From Branchiostoma floridae (taxonomy: Eukaryota > Chordata > Leptocardii > Amphioxiformes > Branchiostomatidae): DNA of 64,000 nucleotides. The position numbers and the translations under genes are program-made. The first letter of the stretch is position 1. Every line of letters starts with the position of its first letter. Below are positions 45,001-56,014 of this stretch, in pieces. The DNA lies in contig NC_049997.1 of assembly GCF_000003815.2 (NCBI RefSeq), positions 7,186,695 to 7,250,694 on the forward strand, given 5' to 3'. The notes below the pieces were generated by a model. That model was not told the DNA's origin. It searched no databases and saw only the letters and a program-made list of their open reading frames with translations.

Positions 45001-48000
45001 AGTAACTGCTGGCTCAATCTTTTCTCTGGCTAACTGTGATCAGGCAGCAAAAATATCGAGCTGTGGTTTTTCTACAGAGAATTGTATCCAGGTTTGATTG
45101 GTAAAGAAAAAAAAATATTTTCAAGTTTGCTTTAAATTAAAATCTGTCTCTATGATAATATATATTTTTTATGAAGGAAGATACCTTGCCCTGCATGTCA
45201 CCTTTGTCTTTCATTCTGCTCAGCTCCATGAAAATGTTATCACATTTTCTGCCTTTTTACCTTTTTCACCTTTCTGCTGTCAGTCTTAAGACAATCTCAA
45301 GTTACCTTAGCCACATGGACACCACTCTCTCACACGTTGTGTCTTCTCTATTTCTTGAACCTCCTTTCTTTTGTCTCCCATTGTTTTCTTGTCCTGCCAA
45401 AGGATCTTTAGACTTTGGGTGTCCAATTTTGAGCAGATGTACAATTGTACATGCATGTTGACAACTGGTGATTTATACAAACTTTATCAATTTTCAGGCA
45501 CAGCATTGAGGTCCTACAAGAGACGGCTAAAGAATCTACAAGTCCGTGCTCTGTCGTCGGCTCACAAGGTGGCACTCAGCCTTTCTCTCCTATCCGTGCA
45601 AGAAGCTACACAACATGAAGACAATACCATTGCTGAACATACTGATCCTAGTACTACCTCACAGACAAAAGATGAAAGTAGTCTCATCCACAAAGGAAGT
45701 CCCAAAGCTTTAACGGAAGAACCAAGACCATCTCACCATACTGAAAGATTAAGTCCAGCTAGAAGCGCATTAAGTAATAATAGTATAAAGATACAAGATT
45801 CTCCAATGACTACTGTGGAAAGGGCTCCACTTGTAAATGCTGATGAGCATATCAATGCTAGCCCGCACCATAGGAAAGTAAGGGATGATAGTACAGTACC
45901 CTGGGCAGACATGGTGCACCAAGCAATACAGAGCGCTCCAACTGGTGCAGCAAATCTAGCAGACATTTGCCAGTACATATCTGAGAACTTTCCACATCAC
46001 GGCAGTCTTGAGACTGTAGCACAGTCAGTGTGCAGGGTTCTCTCCACTCACAAGTGTTTCCAGGTCGTCAGTAGTCCTCGAGAAATAAGATGGACCCTGA
46101 ATGCCGCTTGTGATCACAAGTTGTCATTACCTGGGCCTTCACTAGCTGCAAAGGACAGAGAATCCAACCTGGAGGACTCAGATGTTACAAGCTCAACACC
46201 TGATGGAGTGGATTCGGCAAGTAAAATGCCAGTGTCAAATCCAAACGGAGATGACAGACAGTCTTTAATGGCAGAAGAGGAAGAGCAAATTGCATCACCA
46301 GCTTCTGAAACCACATGCACAACAATGGAGGCAGACACGGCTGTCCACAAGAATGATACACCAGAGAGTCGTGCGGATGATTGCAGTGATAACACCGTCA
46401 GCAGTTCCCAAGATGAGGCGTCGGCTGTTCACCATGTTGTCAGCTCCGGCAGCGGTACTAGCAGCTGTCACACCTTGAGCATGATCCCTGAAGAAGTGAG
46501 ACAGCAGAATGAAGGAAGTGATGCGATGTTTCCATCAACACCTTACTTTGGGGACTGCACTACTTACAAAAACTCACAGGTGTGTAAAGGGGTAAGTTCT
46601 GTAAGTTTTTTGTTTGTTTATGTTATTCTTTCAGTTTCCTTCATTTTTTCGTTCTAGTTTGGATGGTGGATTCTTAGGGAATAGGTGTACTCACTGTCTG
46701 GTATATGTTATAGGGTTTATGAATGAGTAGAAGTGAATGAAAGGAAGCAAATGAATAAGGGAGATTAATGAAAGTGAATGAATGAATTTTGTATTGACTA
46801 TCTGAAAATGCTACGATCTGCTCCCTCCTTTAGAGTTAGAATGGTACTAGTACATTAGCAATGCCATTGTTTTCATGACAAAAGCTTAGTAATACATTTT
46901 GTATGACAACAACAAATACTTTTGAATCAGTGAATGCCTAAATAAAATGGTTACTTTTCAGGCTATCCAAAGCAGCTCTCAAAACCAAGTGGAAGAAACG
47001 TGCAAACCAGCCTTTGGCGAGCAGGCCCACAAGAAGTCAAAAAGGAAACGTTCACACAGTGGGAACTCTGGGACAGAGAGGGGATCTCATTCCCAGAGCT
47101 CTGATGAGTCCATCATCCCCCCCTCCCCCCAGGAGGAGACAAGGTCAGACTTGGTGACCTTCGCCAGAACTCGGAGAGCACTAGCTATTCCTCACACCTG
47201 CGGAAAAGGTACTGTAGATTACTGAAGTCATTCATTTATTTTCGTGAGAATTTAACTTTGCAGTAGGAGTGGAAAGAATATTTTAGCAGTGTTTTATTCT
47301 ATAAGTTCATGGTAAAAAAAACATTATACTATTGGAAAGGAGGTTTTCAAAGAGTTCAGTATCTTTTAAGAGAAATTACAGATTTATCTTAGGGGTTGAT
47401 GCATGAATTTTTATCTCTAAGGAAGAAATTGAAAGGGTGATGTCATGAATACAGTTTAGATACAGTACGAGGATGTATATGTCACATGAATAAAACATAC
47501 TATTTCAATAGTTGAAAGTTCCTGATTATGTGGCTTAGGGTGAGTTGTATACTATCACTAGTACTAACTCAATACTTCACACAACTTTTCACCCTGTGGC
47601 AGTGGAAGGAGAGGATGGTACCTGCCCTCCAGTACTTTACCATAGATAGTGGATAACAACCCACTGCACTATATGACTTTAGAAAATCTATGGCACTACC
47701 CTTACCTACGGCTACCTTTTCTTTTTCTTTTCACCACAAGAAGTGGACTCTATGTTGGATGGAGGGGAAGATGCGATTGTGAGTGACTCGGACAGCGATA
47801 GTGAGAGCACAGTTCTCTACTACGAGAAAAACGACGAGGATTCAGACACGGAGTCTTATGTCATCCCAAACTCCCACGACAAGGACGATTCCTTCAACAG
47901 TCTCACTGGGCCTAAGGTGTGTTCAAGTCTTCTTGTTTCTCTGAAAGGGGTGTATCAGGGCTAGAATTACTGTGTGCAATGTACTTTTGTGCATCAAAAA

Positions 48001-49643
48001 TTGGAGCTATGAATCTAATTTTTTACTCTGGAGTATCAATTGCAAGGTATTTGTGTAGGGTTATGTTAGCTTGAGTACCATTCTCCGTAGTGACCGCTGG
48101 CTCAATAGTTTTGCTTCACTGGTTAGCAAGCCAAAGTATTGAGCCAGCAGTCACTATGGAGGATGGTACTCAGGCTAGGGTTATGTATGTAAAGGTACTA
48201 CTACATGTATTGTACAGCATACAAAGTATTCTTGACATTCAACTTTTGTTTGAAATGTTGTTAATCAAGTTACCTGTAGAATCTCACGCCCTGAATAGAA
48301 GCAGTAAGGTTTGTAATGAGGTTTTGCTGACATTCTAAGATGTAATTGAAAATTCTTGAACTGGTTTAACTGTAATATCCAACCCAAAAATTGGACTCAC
48401 CCAAATTTTCGACTGAACAGCACCAGTCTTTGTCAAAAATTTGGGTGAGTCCAATTTTGTTTTAAATATTACCGTTAAACTAGTTCAAGAATGACTTCCA
48501 CCAACACAGATGAGCTTTCAAGTAATTGAAAATTGTTAGAACTAGTTGTTAATGACATTGTGTATTGCAGGCTCCAGTAATCGGAGCTTCCATGAGGTCT
48601 GCCCTGTGGACAAAGGACCACACGCTGGTGCCCTCCCTGTCCCAGCACCTCAGCTCCTGCCCTGTCAGGCCTTGTGTGGTACTTCTCCACAGACTCACGG
48701 TAAGGAGCACGGTTTTCTGGTTTAGATTCACACCTATTTAACTTGTTGGTTCACAGATTTAAAAAAAAATGAAAATATAGCAAGCAGACATCATAAAAGT
48801 AGAAGGTAGGGAGGAAACTTGAATATGACTGTATTCATTCCATGAAACTGAGTGCACCAAGGCACAAACCTGGCCCTCTGGCTTTGTTATCATCATGTTT
48901 TTCCAGTTAAGAATATCTTTTTTAAAATCTGTGAACCAACAAATTGAATTGGTGTGGCCTTAGATTGACACATATTACAAAGCACAGTATACGAGGGCAT
49001 CTTCGCTGAATAGTTTTAAAGAACACTTGCAGATAGATGTGCAAAAGTTAGGTATGACGGCCGTTCAGTGTAATATTATAACCAGCTTCTGCCATGCTGC
49101 GTGCCTGTGAAGCTGGTGTGTTACACAGAAAGGTGGTTATATGGGCTATATAGCTACAGATACAGACACAAAATAAAATCAACCCTTAGGCTGAGAACTC
49201 TAAAATTGCCAGTGAAAGAAACAACATTCTTCTCAAGAATGTCTCGAACACCACAGATCTGAAGCGTTCCTGATGCTGCATTGTCAGATCTCTTCAAACT
49301 CACTTTAACTAGACTAAAGGTGATTTAAGGGCACCTGGTAGAACTATGAAAGTCAATGTTATAGGCAATGTTAGAGAATTTTTCTTAAAATTTCTGTTGC
49401 AAGATGATTGAATGTTGACTGGTTGCAGTAAAACTGTTTGATGCACACAAAGTGTTACAATGTCATGTATTTCGGTGTCATACAGTCTTCAAGCATGTAT
49501 AGTTGTTTGGACAATTTGATAAAGAACACTGAATAAGCAAGGCAAATTCAATGATAAAATGATGTTATCAAGTTAACATAAGATATTTGTTAATTTTTTT
49601 TCAGGCAGATGACCTGAAACCTTATCAGCCCCAAAAGCCTTGA
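39069..49643 (+). CDS. Large acidic nuclear protein with forkhead-like winged helix
   Basis: Exons that join in frame: 39069-39148 and 39848-40004 (both tentative), 42332-42448, 43053-43265, 43637-44940, 45511-46591 (start uncertain), 46962-47208, 47741-47916, 48571-48699, 49605-49643, about 1,180 aa in all. If the first two exons are wrong, translation could start at 42335. Residues about 120-190 are helical and charged. The middle is long, Ser/Glu/Asp-rich and disordered, with SUMO-interacting-like motifs (D-V-E-I-V-E-V; P-L-V-I-T-L-D-S-S) and a nuclear signal R-K-K-R-R-K-L. At 45902-46115, W-A-D-M-V-H-Q-A-I-Q-S then N-L-A-D-I-C-Q-Y-I-S-E-N-F-P-H and R-W-T-L-N resemble a forkhead winged helix, although the usual recognition-helix consensus is weak. 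A basic K-K-S-K-R-K-R and a D/S-rich acidic stretch follow. A chromatin or DNA-binding role is inference; I cannot name the family. Confidence 0.75.
41870..42090 (+). promoter_or_regulatory. GC-rich candidate alternative promoter of the winged-helix gene
   Basis: A CpG-rich patch inside intron 2, 240-460 bp upstream of exon 42332. It carries a CRE-like TGACGTAA and a donor-like GGCGGGTAACT near 42068-42080. If it starts a non-coding first exon, the next exon offers ATG at 42335 in the same frame. Sequence alone cannot choose between this and the 38.9-kb promoter. Confidence 0.3.
44980..45049. mobile_element. Partial copy of the GCTGGCTCAAT hairpin element
   Basis: CCATCCTCCATAGTAACTGC then TGGCTCAAT matches one arm of the hairpin at 48069-48175. 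It lies in the intron after exon 43637-44940. Confidence 0.55.
48069..48175. mobile_element. Hairpin MITE with GCTGGCTCAAT arms
   Basis: Near-perfect inverted arms: CCATTCTCCGTAGTGACCGC then TGGCTCAATA, and the reverse complement ending ATGGAGGATGGTACTCAGGC. The loop is about 35 bp. Intronic in the winged-helix gene. Confidence 0.7.
48350..48492. mobile_element. Palindromic element containing a Penelope-associated motif
   Basis: Inverted arms start ATTCTTGAACTGGTTTAACT and continue through ATTGGACTCACCCAAATTTT; the right arm is the reverse complement. The centre, CGACTGAACAGCACCAGTCT, is also found at 6762-6782 next to the Penelope-like remnant. This links the hairpin to that retroelement family. 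Confidence 0.65.
48725..48959. mobile_element. PIF/Harbinger-like MITE, copy 3 (diverged)
   Basis: The right end AACAAATTGAATTGGTGTGG then CC matches the ends of the elements at 9011 and 11062. The left end is more decayed (CACACCTATTTAACTTGTTG). TTA flanks it (48722-48724 and 48960-48962), the expected TWA duplication. It lies between exons 48571-48699 and 49605-49643. Confidence 0.75.
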
Positions 49644-50140
49644 ATGGTATCACCCGTGCTGAGTCTTTGGGCATTCTGGAAAGAAGAGTTCACTCATAAT
49701 ACTAATAGTTGTTAATTGTTCATAGGGAGGAAACTTGTAGCTTTGTTGCATGTCATGTAGAACATGTTATATCTCAACAAGAAAAGAAGACAATCTTTAG
49801 AATGTAAGTTCAGAATCTGAGATGATCCTTGGAAGCTATATATATAATGTTTGGAAATACACACTCTTGAAATTTATATTTACTCATCTGACTGGACTAA
49901 ACGTGGAGGTTACACATGTCTATAACGGCGTTATATCATATATTTCTAAAACTATGAATTAGCTACTGTAACTGAAATTATTGAACTACCTCTGTTGTTC
50001 TGTGTTATGCATAAATGCTGTTTCGATTATGCATATCAAGCATGAGTAGGACTAGACTCTGTTGCAGTTTTAGGAACGGGCTGGGTTTCGATGGGGGGGG
50101 GGGGGCGTTGGTCCGGGATTTTTAATGTTGGCCATGTTCT

Positions 50141-50240
50141 NNNNNNNNNNNNNNNNNNNNNNNNNNNNNNNNNNNNNNNNNNNNNNNNNNNNNNNNNNNN
50201 NNNNNNNNNNNNNNNNNNNNNNNNNNNNNNNNNNNNNNNN
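50141..50240. other. Assembly gap (100 N)
   Basis: Exactly 100 N after a G-rich run (about 50092-50105). Any ORF crossing it is an artefact. Confidence 0.99.
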
Positions 50241-50584
50241 ACAAAAGCTACTATAACCAGCCACAAATCCTTCTACAGTGATGCATTGAAACATTTTATG
50301 TATGATGACAGGAACCATTGTATAGATATATCTTTAACAATGTAGCCGCCACGATACCCATCTAATCCACAACGCTGTAGGTAGTCCGTTCATTTTCAAC
50401 CATCGATAAAAAGACAGGATTACTAAACACAGACTCCTTTCAGCTGAATTGCCGGTTTGAAATACAATGTCTTTAAGCATACATTCGTCTTATTTCGATT
50501 AATAATTCATAAAAGAGGTTGTTGCAATGAAAACTAGGTTAAGCGTGGATCGTGCGTATTGAAGTGATATATGTTTTTAGGGCA

Positions 50585-50755
50585 TATAAACTGAGCGCCC
50601 GTGCACGCGAAATGGCCGACGGTAGGGCATTGGGGTCACGTATAATTTCATACAATTATCCAGCAGGGCAACTGGTATGGAAGAAAATTCACAATACATT
50701 GTATCTTCTTATTTTTGTGTGGAATTTACAAACATTACTTCCTGATGACTAGTGA
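50585..50755 (+). other. TATA box with a short ORF, possible unannotated first exon
   Basis: TATAAA at 50585-50590 is followed 21 bp later by ATG in a good context (GCGAAATGGCC, ATG at 50612). The frame begins M-A-D-G-R-A-L-G-S-R and may run to a GTATGG site after the Gln-Leu codons near 50675. No downstream exon was found and no family recognised. Confidence 0.2.
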
Positions 50756-51519
50756 CTATTTGTAGATATCAAGATGTGCGAACGTAGGTTTGTAACTTTG
50801 ATCAGTGTGCACATGGAACAGCTAGCTTCATTGTAGTTGTAAGTTGTAACGTAATGTACCTGTGTCGTATTTTCTCTTCTCTTAAAGAATATTATTAATC
50901 CATACGTAGAATTGTTTCATGCCAAGACATCAATATTCGTCATAACTCCAGTTCTTTTTACTTCATCAGTAGTAAACAATGGAAAGTCAGAATGAATATA
51001 ACCAGAGAGGAAACCTTAAACAAGGGAAAACAAAAAGATGATGGCAGAAATGCGCACACAGTCCCCCATGGTATACCTTCTCCGTCACAATGGGTTAATG
51101 TCTCTCCCTCTCCACTGTCTCCACCTATAATAAGCAGTATACAGTCCCTTAATCCTTCCCTCATCAGTGAATCTATTAGTTCATCCCCAAATCACGTCTC
51201 ATAAACATGGTCTTATCTCTATGGCGTCCCAAACAAACACTGGTATTATCGACATCACCATAGTAAATATAAACAGGTAATTAGCTGGAAGAGCTTTATA
51301 GCAATGCGGCTAATACAGTGCGGTCTTTTTCATTTAAATGCAGGTGAAAATGTATATGGCAGCTCGTTTTTCAGCTATTGCAGCTGTTGACATGGATGTC
51401 AACAATCTTGCAATGGTTTAATTCAAATCCGAATCAGTTGAATCCGATTCAAAGTCCGGGTATTTTCAAGACATAATCGTTTATTTTTTGTTGTAGATTA
51501 AGAACATTCAGAGAAATTA

Positions 51520-51520
<1 letters not shown>

Positions 51521-51600
<80 letters not shown>

Positions 51601-51700
51601 GCAGACAGACAGAAAGACACTCAACCCCCCCCCCCCACACACACACACACACAAACGCACGCACACAGACATACAAACACACACACACACAGACATACAC
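51521..51700. repeat. (AC)n microsatellite, compound
   Basis: A run of AC dinucleotides (51521-51597), then GACAGACAG-type and C-run interruptions and further AC tracts. The Cys-Val-Cys-Val ORFs here are artefacts. Confidence 0.97.
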
Positions 51701-52139
51701 AATCTCTAAGCAGATCCTACGGTGGGATGAGCACGCAAGGTCATATTAAGCTGACCAAGGTGTTTCCCACTCCTAGGCAGGTTTATGATACTCTCTCATA
51801 CCACCGTGGATCTGCTTGGAGATTATATTCACAGAATCGCACACAGAAGCACCCGTATAGTCGTGGTGGAAATAGACTGGACAGAAAGTGCCGCATGTTT
51901 TTTTTGTTGTCCCAGGTAAACAAACCATCATGTTGCCAACATCGATCTCCATAACAAACATAAACAGACATTTAACGCCAAACAATGGCCCTCGTGATGA
52001 CTAGGTGTGGCGCCTGAGGCCATATCCTTGGATATGCCATGCACATGTGCACTCTTTGTTTATGGATAGCTTCCACATGCAAAGTAGGCTCTATGTAAAC
52101 ACGTTTAGGTGTTGGTGTGGGTTTTTTTTAATCTTCCCA

Positions 52140-52141
<2 letters not shown>

Positions 52142-52202
<61 letters not shown>

Positions 52203-52219
52203 GGTGTGTGTGTGTGTGT
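52142..52219. repeat. (GT)n microsatellite
   Basis: GT dinucleotides with one TATGG interruption near 52199-52204. With the AC tract 0.5 kb away it could pair as a long imperfect hairpin, but simple repeats arise easily. Confidence 0.97.
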
Positions 52220-52490
52220 CTAGTTGGCCCGCATAACTCCAGAATGTCTTGATAAATTGTATTGATATTCGGTACGTGGATAGGTCTTGATGAGACCTTG
52301 TTTGTATGTTGTGTTGGCGATTGATTCTAAAGGATTATAAGCTACTGTCTGATTGCTACATTGTTGTGCACAGTCCTATGCTTTTAAAAGGGAGTCATCA
52401 CAATCTTATGTTGCCTTGTGACGTTTTCACAATTAGGTGATTCAACCCAAACGCGCAAACAAAGGGATATTTGTGCGTATGGCGTGCCAC

Positions 52491-52504
52491 GTTACCATAG
52501 CGAC
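52491..52504 (+). promoter_or_regulatory. RFX-type X-box, one mismatch
   Basis: GTTACCATAGCGAC differs from the X-box consensus at one position (G for A in the right half). Surrounding CpG-rich bases include TACGTCACAT. No adjacent gene start was found. Confidence 0.3.
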
Positions 52505-52633
52505 GGGACGAGCTGTGTTTAATATGTACGTCACATCACATTACGTCAGATGACCCAATGAAGCTTTATGATGAACTAGCCATGCATAAGTAATTATAGC
52601 GCGTACCGGCTTGTGCTTACCTGCCTAAGTGCT

Positions 52634-52992
52634 GGGGCCAGGGACTGGTAGCCTCCTTCACCGGCGGCTCTAGGGCCTTGGCGAAAAGGGTTTTTTTTTG
52701 GGGGGGGGTCGTCGATTCGAGATTTTTATCCGGGAATACGACGGGAAAGGAAAATATGCCAGGAGAGGAATATATACCGGGGGGCCTGTACCGGCCCTAG
52801 TACTATAAACCGGGGGCTTTTACAAGCCCTCTGGTATATATTCCTCTCCCGGCATTTTTCCTTTCCGGGCATATTTTCCTTTCCCGTCGTATTCCCGGAT
52901 AAAAATCGCGAATCGACGTCCACCCCCACCCCCGCAAAAAAACTTTGGTCAAGGCCCTAGAGACGCCGGTGAAGGAGGCTAAGGGACTGGCC
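52634..52992. mobile_element. 360-bp hairpin (foldback) element
   Basis: Two arms of roughly 150-170 bp are inverted copies: the left arm runs from GGTAGCCTCCTTCACCGGCG through GGGAATACGACGGGAAAGGA to GAGAGGAATATATACCGG, and the right arm mirrors it to CGCCGGTGAAGGAGGCTAAG. The centre is about 50 bp and GC-rich. No clear target duplication or coding sequence. The G-run/C-run within the arms is a likely sequencing-error site. Confidence 0.85.
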
Positions 52993-54646
52993 CCTTGCCC
53001 CTCCTTGCATACCGGCTCATACTCTTAAAGAAATATGTTTTGACTGTTGAAAAACATTTTAGTGCTCTTACCAGCTGAAATCATATCTGTATGATTGCTG
53101 ATACCTTGCTGATCTCTGTATTGCCTATCAAAACGTGTGTGTAAGATTATAGTGTTTAAAGTGTCTCTGAAACCCTGAATTCTGGGTTTTGCGATGATCA
53201 CAACGATCTGCATTACACATACACCCCGCTAGGATTCCCCATGCACGCTCTAAAGTCGTCTTACAGGATGAAACAATTAAATCAAAACAACAACAATTTT
53301 GACACAGAAAATGCGTCATTTTATTGGGTTTATGAAACAATAAGACAAAATAACCTCTAGGCTTCAAACAATGGCAACGACAGGAAGTGAATAAAGCATT
53401 CTATAGCTTAAGTAGTACAATATGTCCCAAAGAAGCCTTTTTCTCGAGGTGGACAGGCAACTCAATAAAAAAGTCTCCAACTGAATTTGTAGAATAGGAA
53501 TGACAACTAATTGTTAGCATTGGTTACGTCCACACAACACAGTGTTGATATATTCTTAAAATTCAATTTCAGGTTGATATCTTTCCAAACAGCTTGCAAT
53601 AATCATAATCCTGATGGAAATGTTGAAACTTTATTTGAATATTTGAATACTTGAATCCGGCTATTGGATATGATATTATCTAGACTCTTTCTTCATATAT
53701 TGAAAAATGTCTATGAAAACGAAGAAACCCAGGCAAGAATATCGTGGAATAAGATCCTTGCTTCGTGTTAGATGAGTTTATAGAATGAAACCTTACAAAC
53801 CTATTATGAGCCAGAATGGCATCAATGGTAGAATGTATACAACACACAGTTATAGCCTGGTATAAGTAGATTGAATGCCGTTTATCAGAGGGTAACCCAA
53901 ATCTTTTCTTCATTCTAAAATCCTGCACCACAAAAACATCTAGAAAACAGAGGCACACACACACGCGCGCACACGCACACACACTCACACACAATCTCCA
54001 CCCAAAGCGAAAGAGTATTGTTTAGTTTATGGGCGGCTCCATTCTTAGATTTGGTGATGGCAGAATGAAACATTACCTTTTTTGTTGATTCACAGATATG
54101 CTTACGAATGAAACGTAAGTTATGTGCGCAAGTGTCATTGAAATGTAAGTGGATTGCCTGTGCCCCAATCTTTAAGAATGGAATGACCCGCACACATAGT
54201 ATTCTTTGTCTATAGGAGGAATGAATGATTCGAGCAATCCTACAAAAATGTGGTCCACATTCAATTTTAAGTTGATAAAAACACCGAGTTATTTTGACCT
54301 ACGGTTTTAAAACGGCAAGGGGGTCATCCTTTTTGATATCTGAAAGTACGATTATCAAGATGATAAAAATCAGAGCAATGACTTACTTAAGATCACCTTG
54401 ATCTATTAGAATGATTTTTCGGTGGTCCCTCTCCCTGAAAGAAATATATCACCCCCGTGCCGTTTAAAAAATGGAATGGTCCACTACAAGGTACTGAAGG
54501 TCGCATCCTGACTTCGTCCACGTGGTGTCATGTGACCTTTCCTTCCTCATCAATGATTGGTTGTCGATCACGTGGCCGAAGTCAGTCATAGCGCATGTCA
54601 GAAGTTGAAGAGCGAAAGCTTCAAGGTCGAGGTTGGCGCAGGCGCA

Positions 54647-56014
54647 CTAGCGAAAGTAGGCTGCCAGGTAGGCGGGGATGACCAAGGCAGACAGCACGGG
54701 CAGGAGGCCGTCGACACCAGCTGAGGAAAGAAACAATGAATTATAGTCACGTGACCATGACGTAGAAAAGCGCCCAACATATTGTTTCATGTCCTACAAT
54801 CTACACATTTGATTTTCTCCAACCTCAAAACAACACCCTTTTGTTCTATATCACTTTAAGACGGCATTAGTCGGTAAAAAAAAATACTTCACACATTCCA
54901 AAAGACTGGTCGCCGTCTTGGACCCATGCTCTCCATCAACATGGCATTCTTAGTCAACTCTGTTGTTCATCTCACAAATGTAAGATCATAGCAAATTTAT
55001 CATTTCAAAGACGAATCAGCAATCTTTCAATGGTACAGAAAGTAACAAACTTGATAATAGTTATAGTATTAACGGAAATATACTCATTTTAGACTCTCTT
55101 ACGTGTGGATGGTGTTCAGCACCAAGGACAGGCGTGTTTTACTATGTATGGATGGTGTGTTCAGCACCAAGGACAGGTGTGTTTTACCAGTGTGTTGATG
55201 ATATTCAGCACCAAGGACAGGTGTGTTTGACTGTGTGTGGATGGTGTTCAGCACAAAGAACAGGTGTGTTTGACTGTGTGTGGATGATATTCAGCACAAA
55301 GGACAGGTGTGTTCGACTGTGTGTGGATGGTGTTCAGCACCAAGGACAGGCGTGCTTGGCTGTGTATAGATGGTGTTCAGCACCAAGGACAGGTGTGTTT
55401 GACTGTGTGTTGATAGTGTTCAGCACCAAGGACAGAGACAAACTTCTTTGACTGTGTGTGGATGGTGTTCAGCAACAAGGACAGGCATGTTTGACTGTGT
55501 GTGGATTGTGTTCAGAACCAAGGGCAGGAGTGTTTGACTGTGTGTTGATAGTGTTCAGCACCAAGGACAGACTTCTTTGACTGTGTATGGATGGTGTTTA
55601 GCAACAAGGACAGGCGTATTTCACTGTGTGTGTTGATGTTCAGCACCAAGGACAGGCGTGTTTGACTGTGTGTGGATGGTGTTCAGCACCAAGGACAGAC
55701 ATGTATGACTGTGTGTAGAAGTGCACACGACCCTTCGTTCCAAGTACATTATGTACGAGCTAGATCTCGTCCCCGTGATACTTACAGCTCGGGGTGGTCT
55801 CAGGCTCGGCCGATCCGGATGGCTCCGGTTCCGGTGAAGTTTCGGGCTCGGGTGCGGGCGTGGTCTGCGCGGCAGCCAGCACCAGGAGGGAGAGGAGCAG
55901 TGCTCCTGCCAGGAGAAGCTGCAGGGGCGACACACAGCGAGATAGGTCAGAACTGCAGTTACGTTATGTGGTGAAACTGCACTGGAATTGGAAACAACTT
56001 ACACAGTCATACAT
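54647..56014 (-). CDS. Mini-mucin B: secreted Pro/Glu/Thr-rich peptide with GPI-like tail
   Basis: Two exons are well supported on the minus strand: 55786-55918 and 54647-54720, joined by GTAAGT and CAG in phase 1. The first encodes a strong signal peptide (L-L-L-A-G-A-L-L-L-S-L-L-V-L-A-A-A-Q) and then a segment of Thr-Pro-Glu-Pro-Ser repeats. The second encodes G-V-D-G-L-L-P-V-L-S then A-Y-L-A-A-Y-F-R-stop, a hydrophobic GPI-type tail. Exon phases, layout and the A-A-x-F-R-stop ending match mini-mucin A. The start exon is uncertain: a 12-nt candidate (56003-56014, Met-Tyr-Asp-Cys, then GTAAGT) fits the phase and equals gene A's 12-nt exon, but implies an 84-bp intron. With it the peptide is 73 aa. 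The intron between the two exons holds a 43-bp tandem array. Confidence 0.65.
55089..55715. repeat. 43-bp tandem repeat in mini-mucin B intron
   Basis: About 14 copies of a unit containing GTGTGGATGGTGTTCAGCAC, CAAGGACAGG and TGTGTTTGACTGT, with some copies shortened. ORFs over it on both strands are repeat artefacts. Confidence 0.93.

Noticed and set aside
50036-50345. ORFs spanning 50.1-50.3 kb
   Set aside because: They cross the 100-N gap.
51449-51702. Cys-Val repeat ORFs
   Set aside because: Products of the AC/GT microsatellite.
55134-55451. 105-codon plus-strand ORF
   Set aside because: Lies wholly in the 43-bp tandem repeat.
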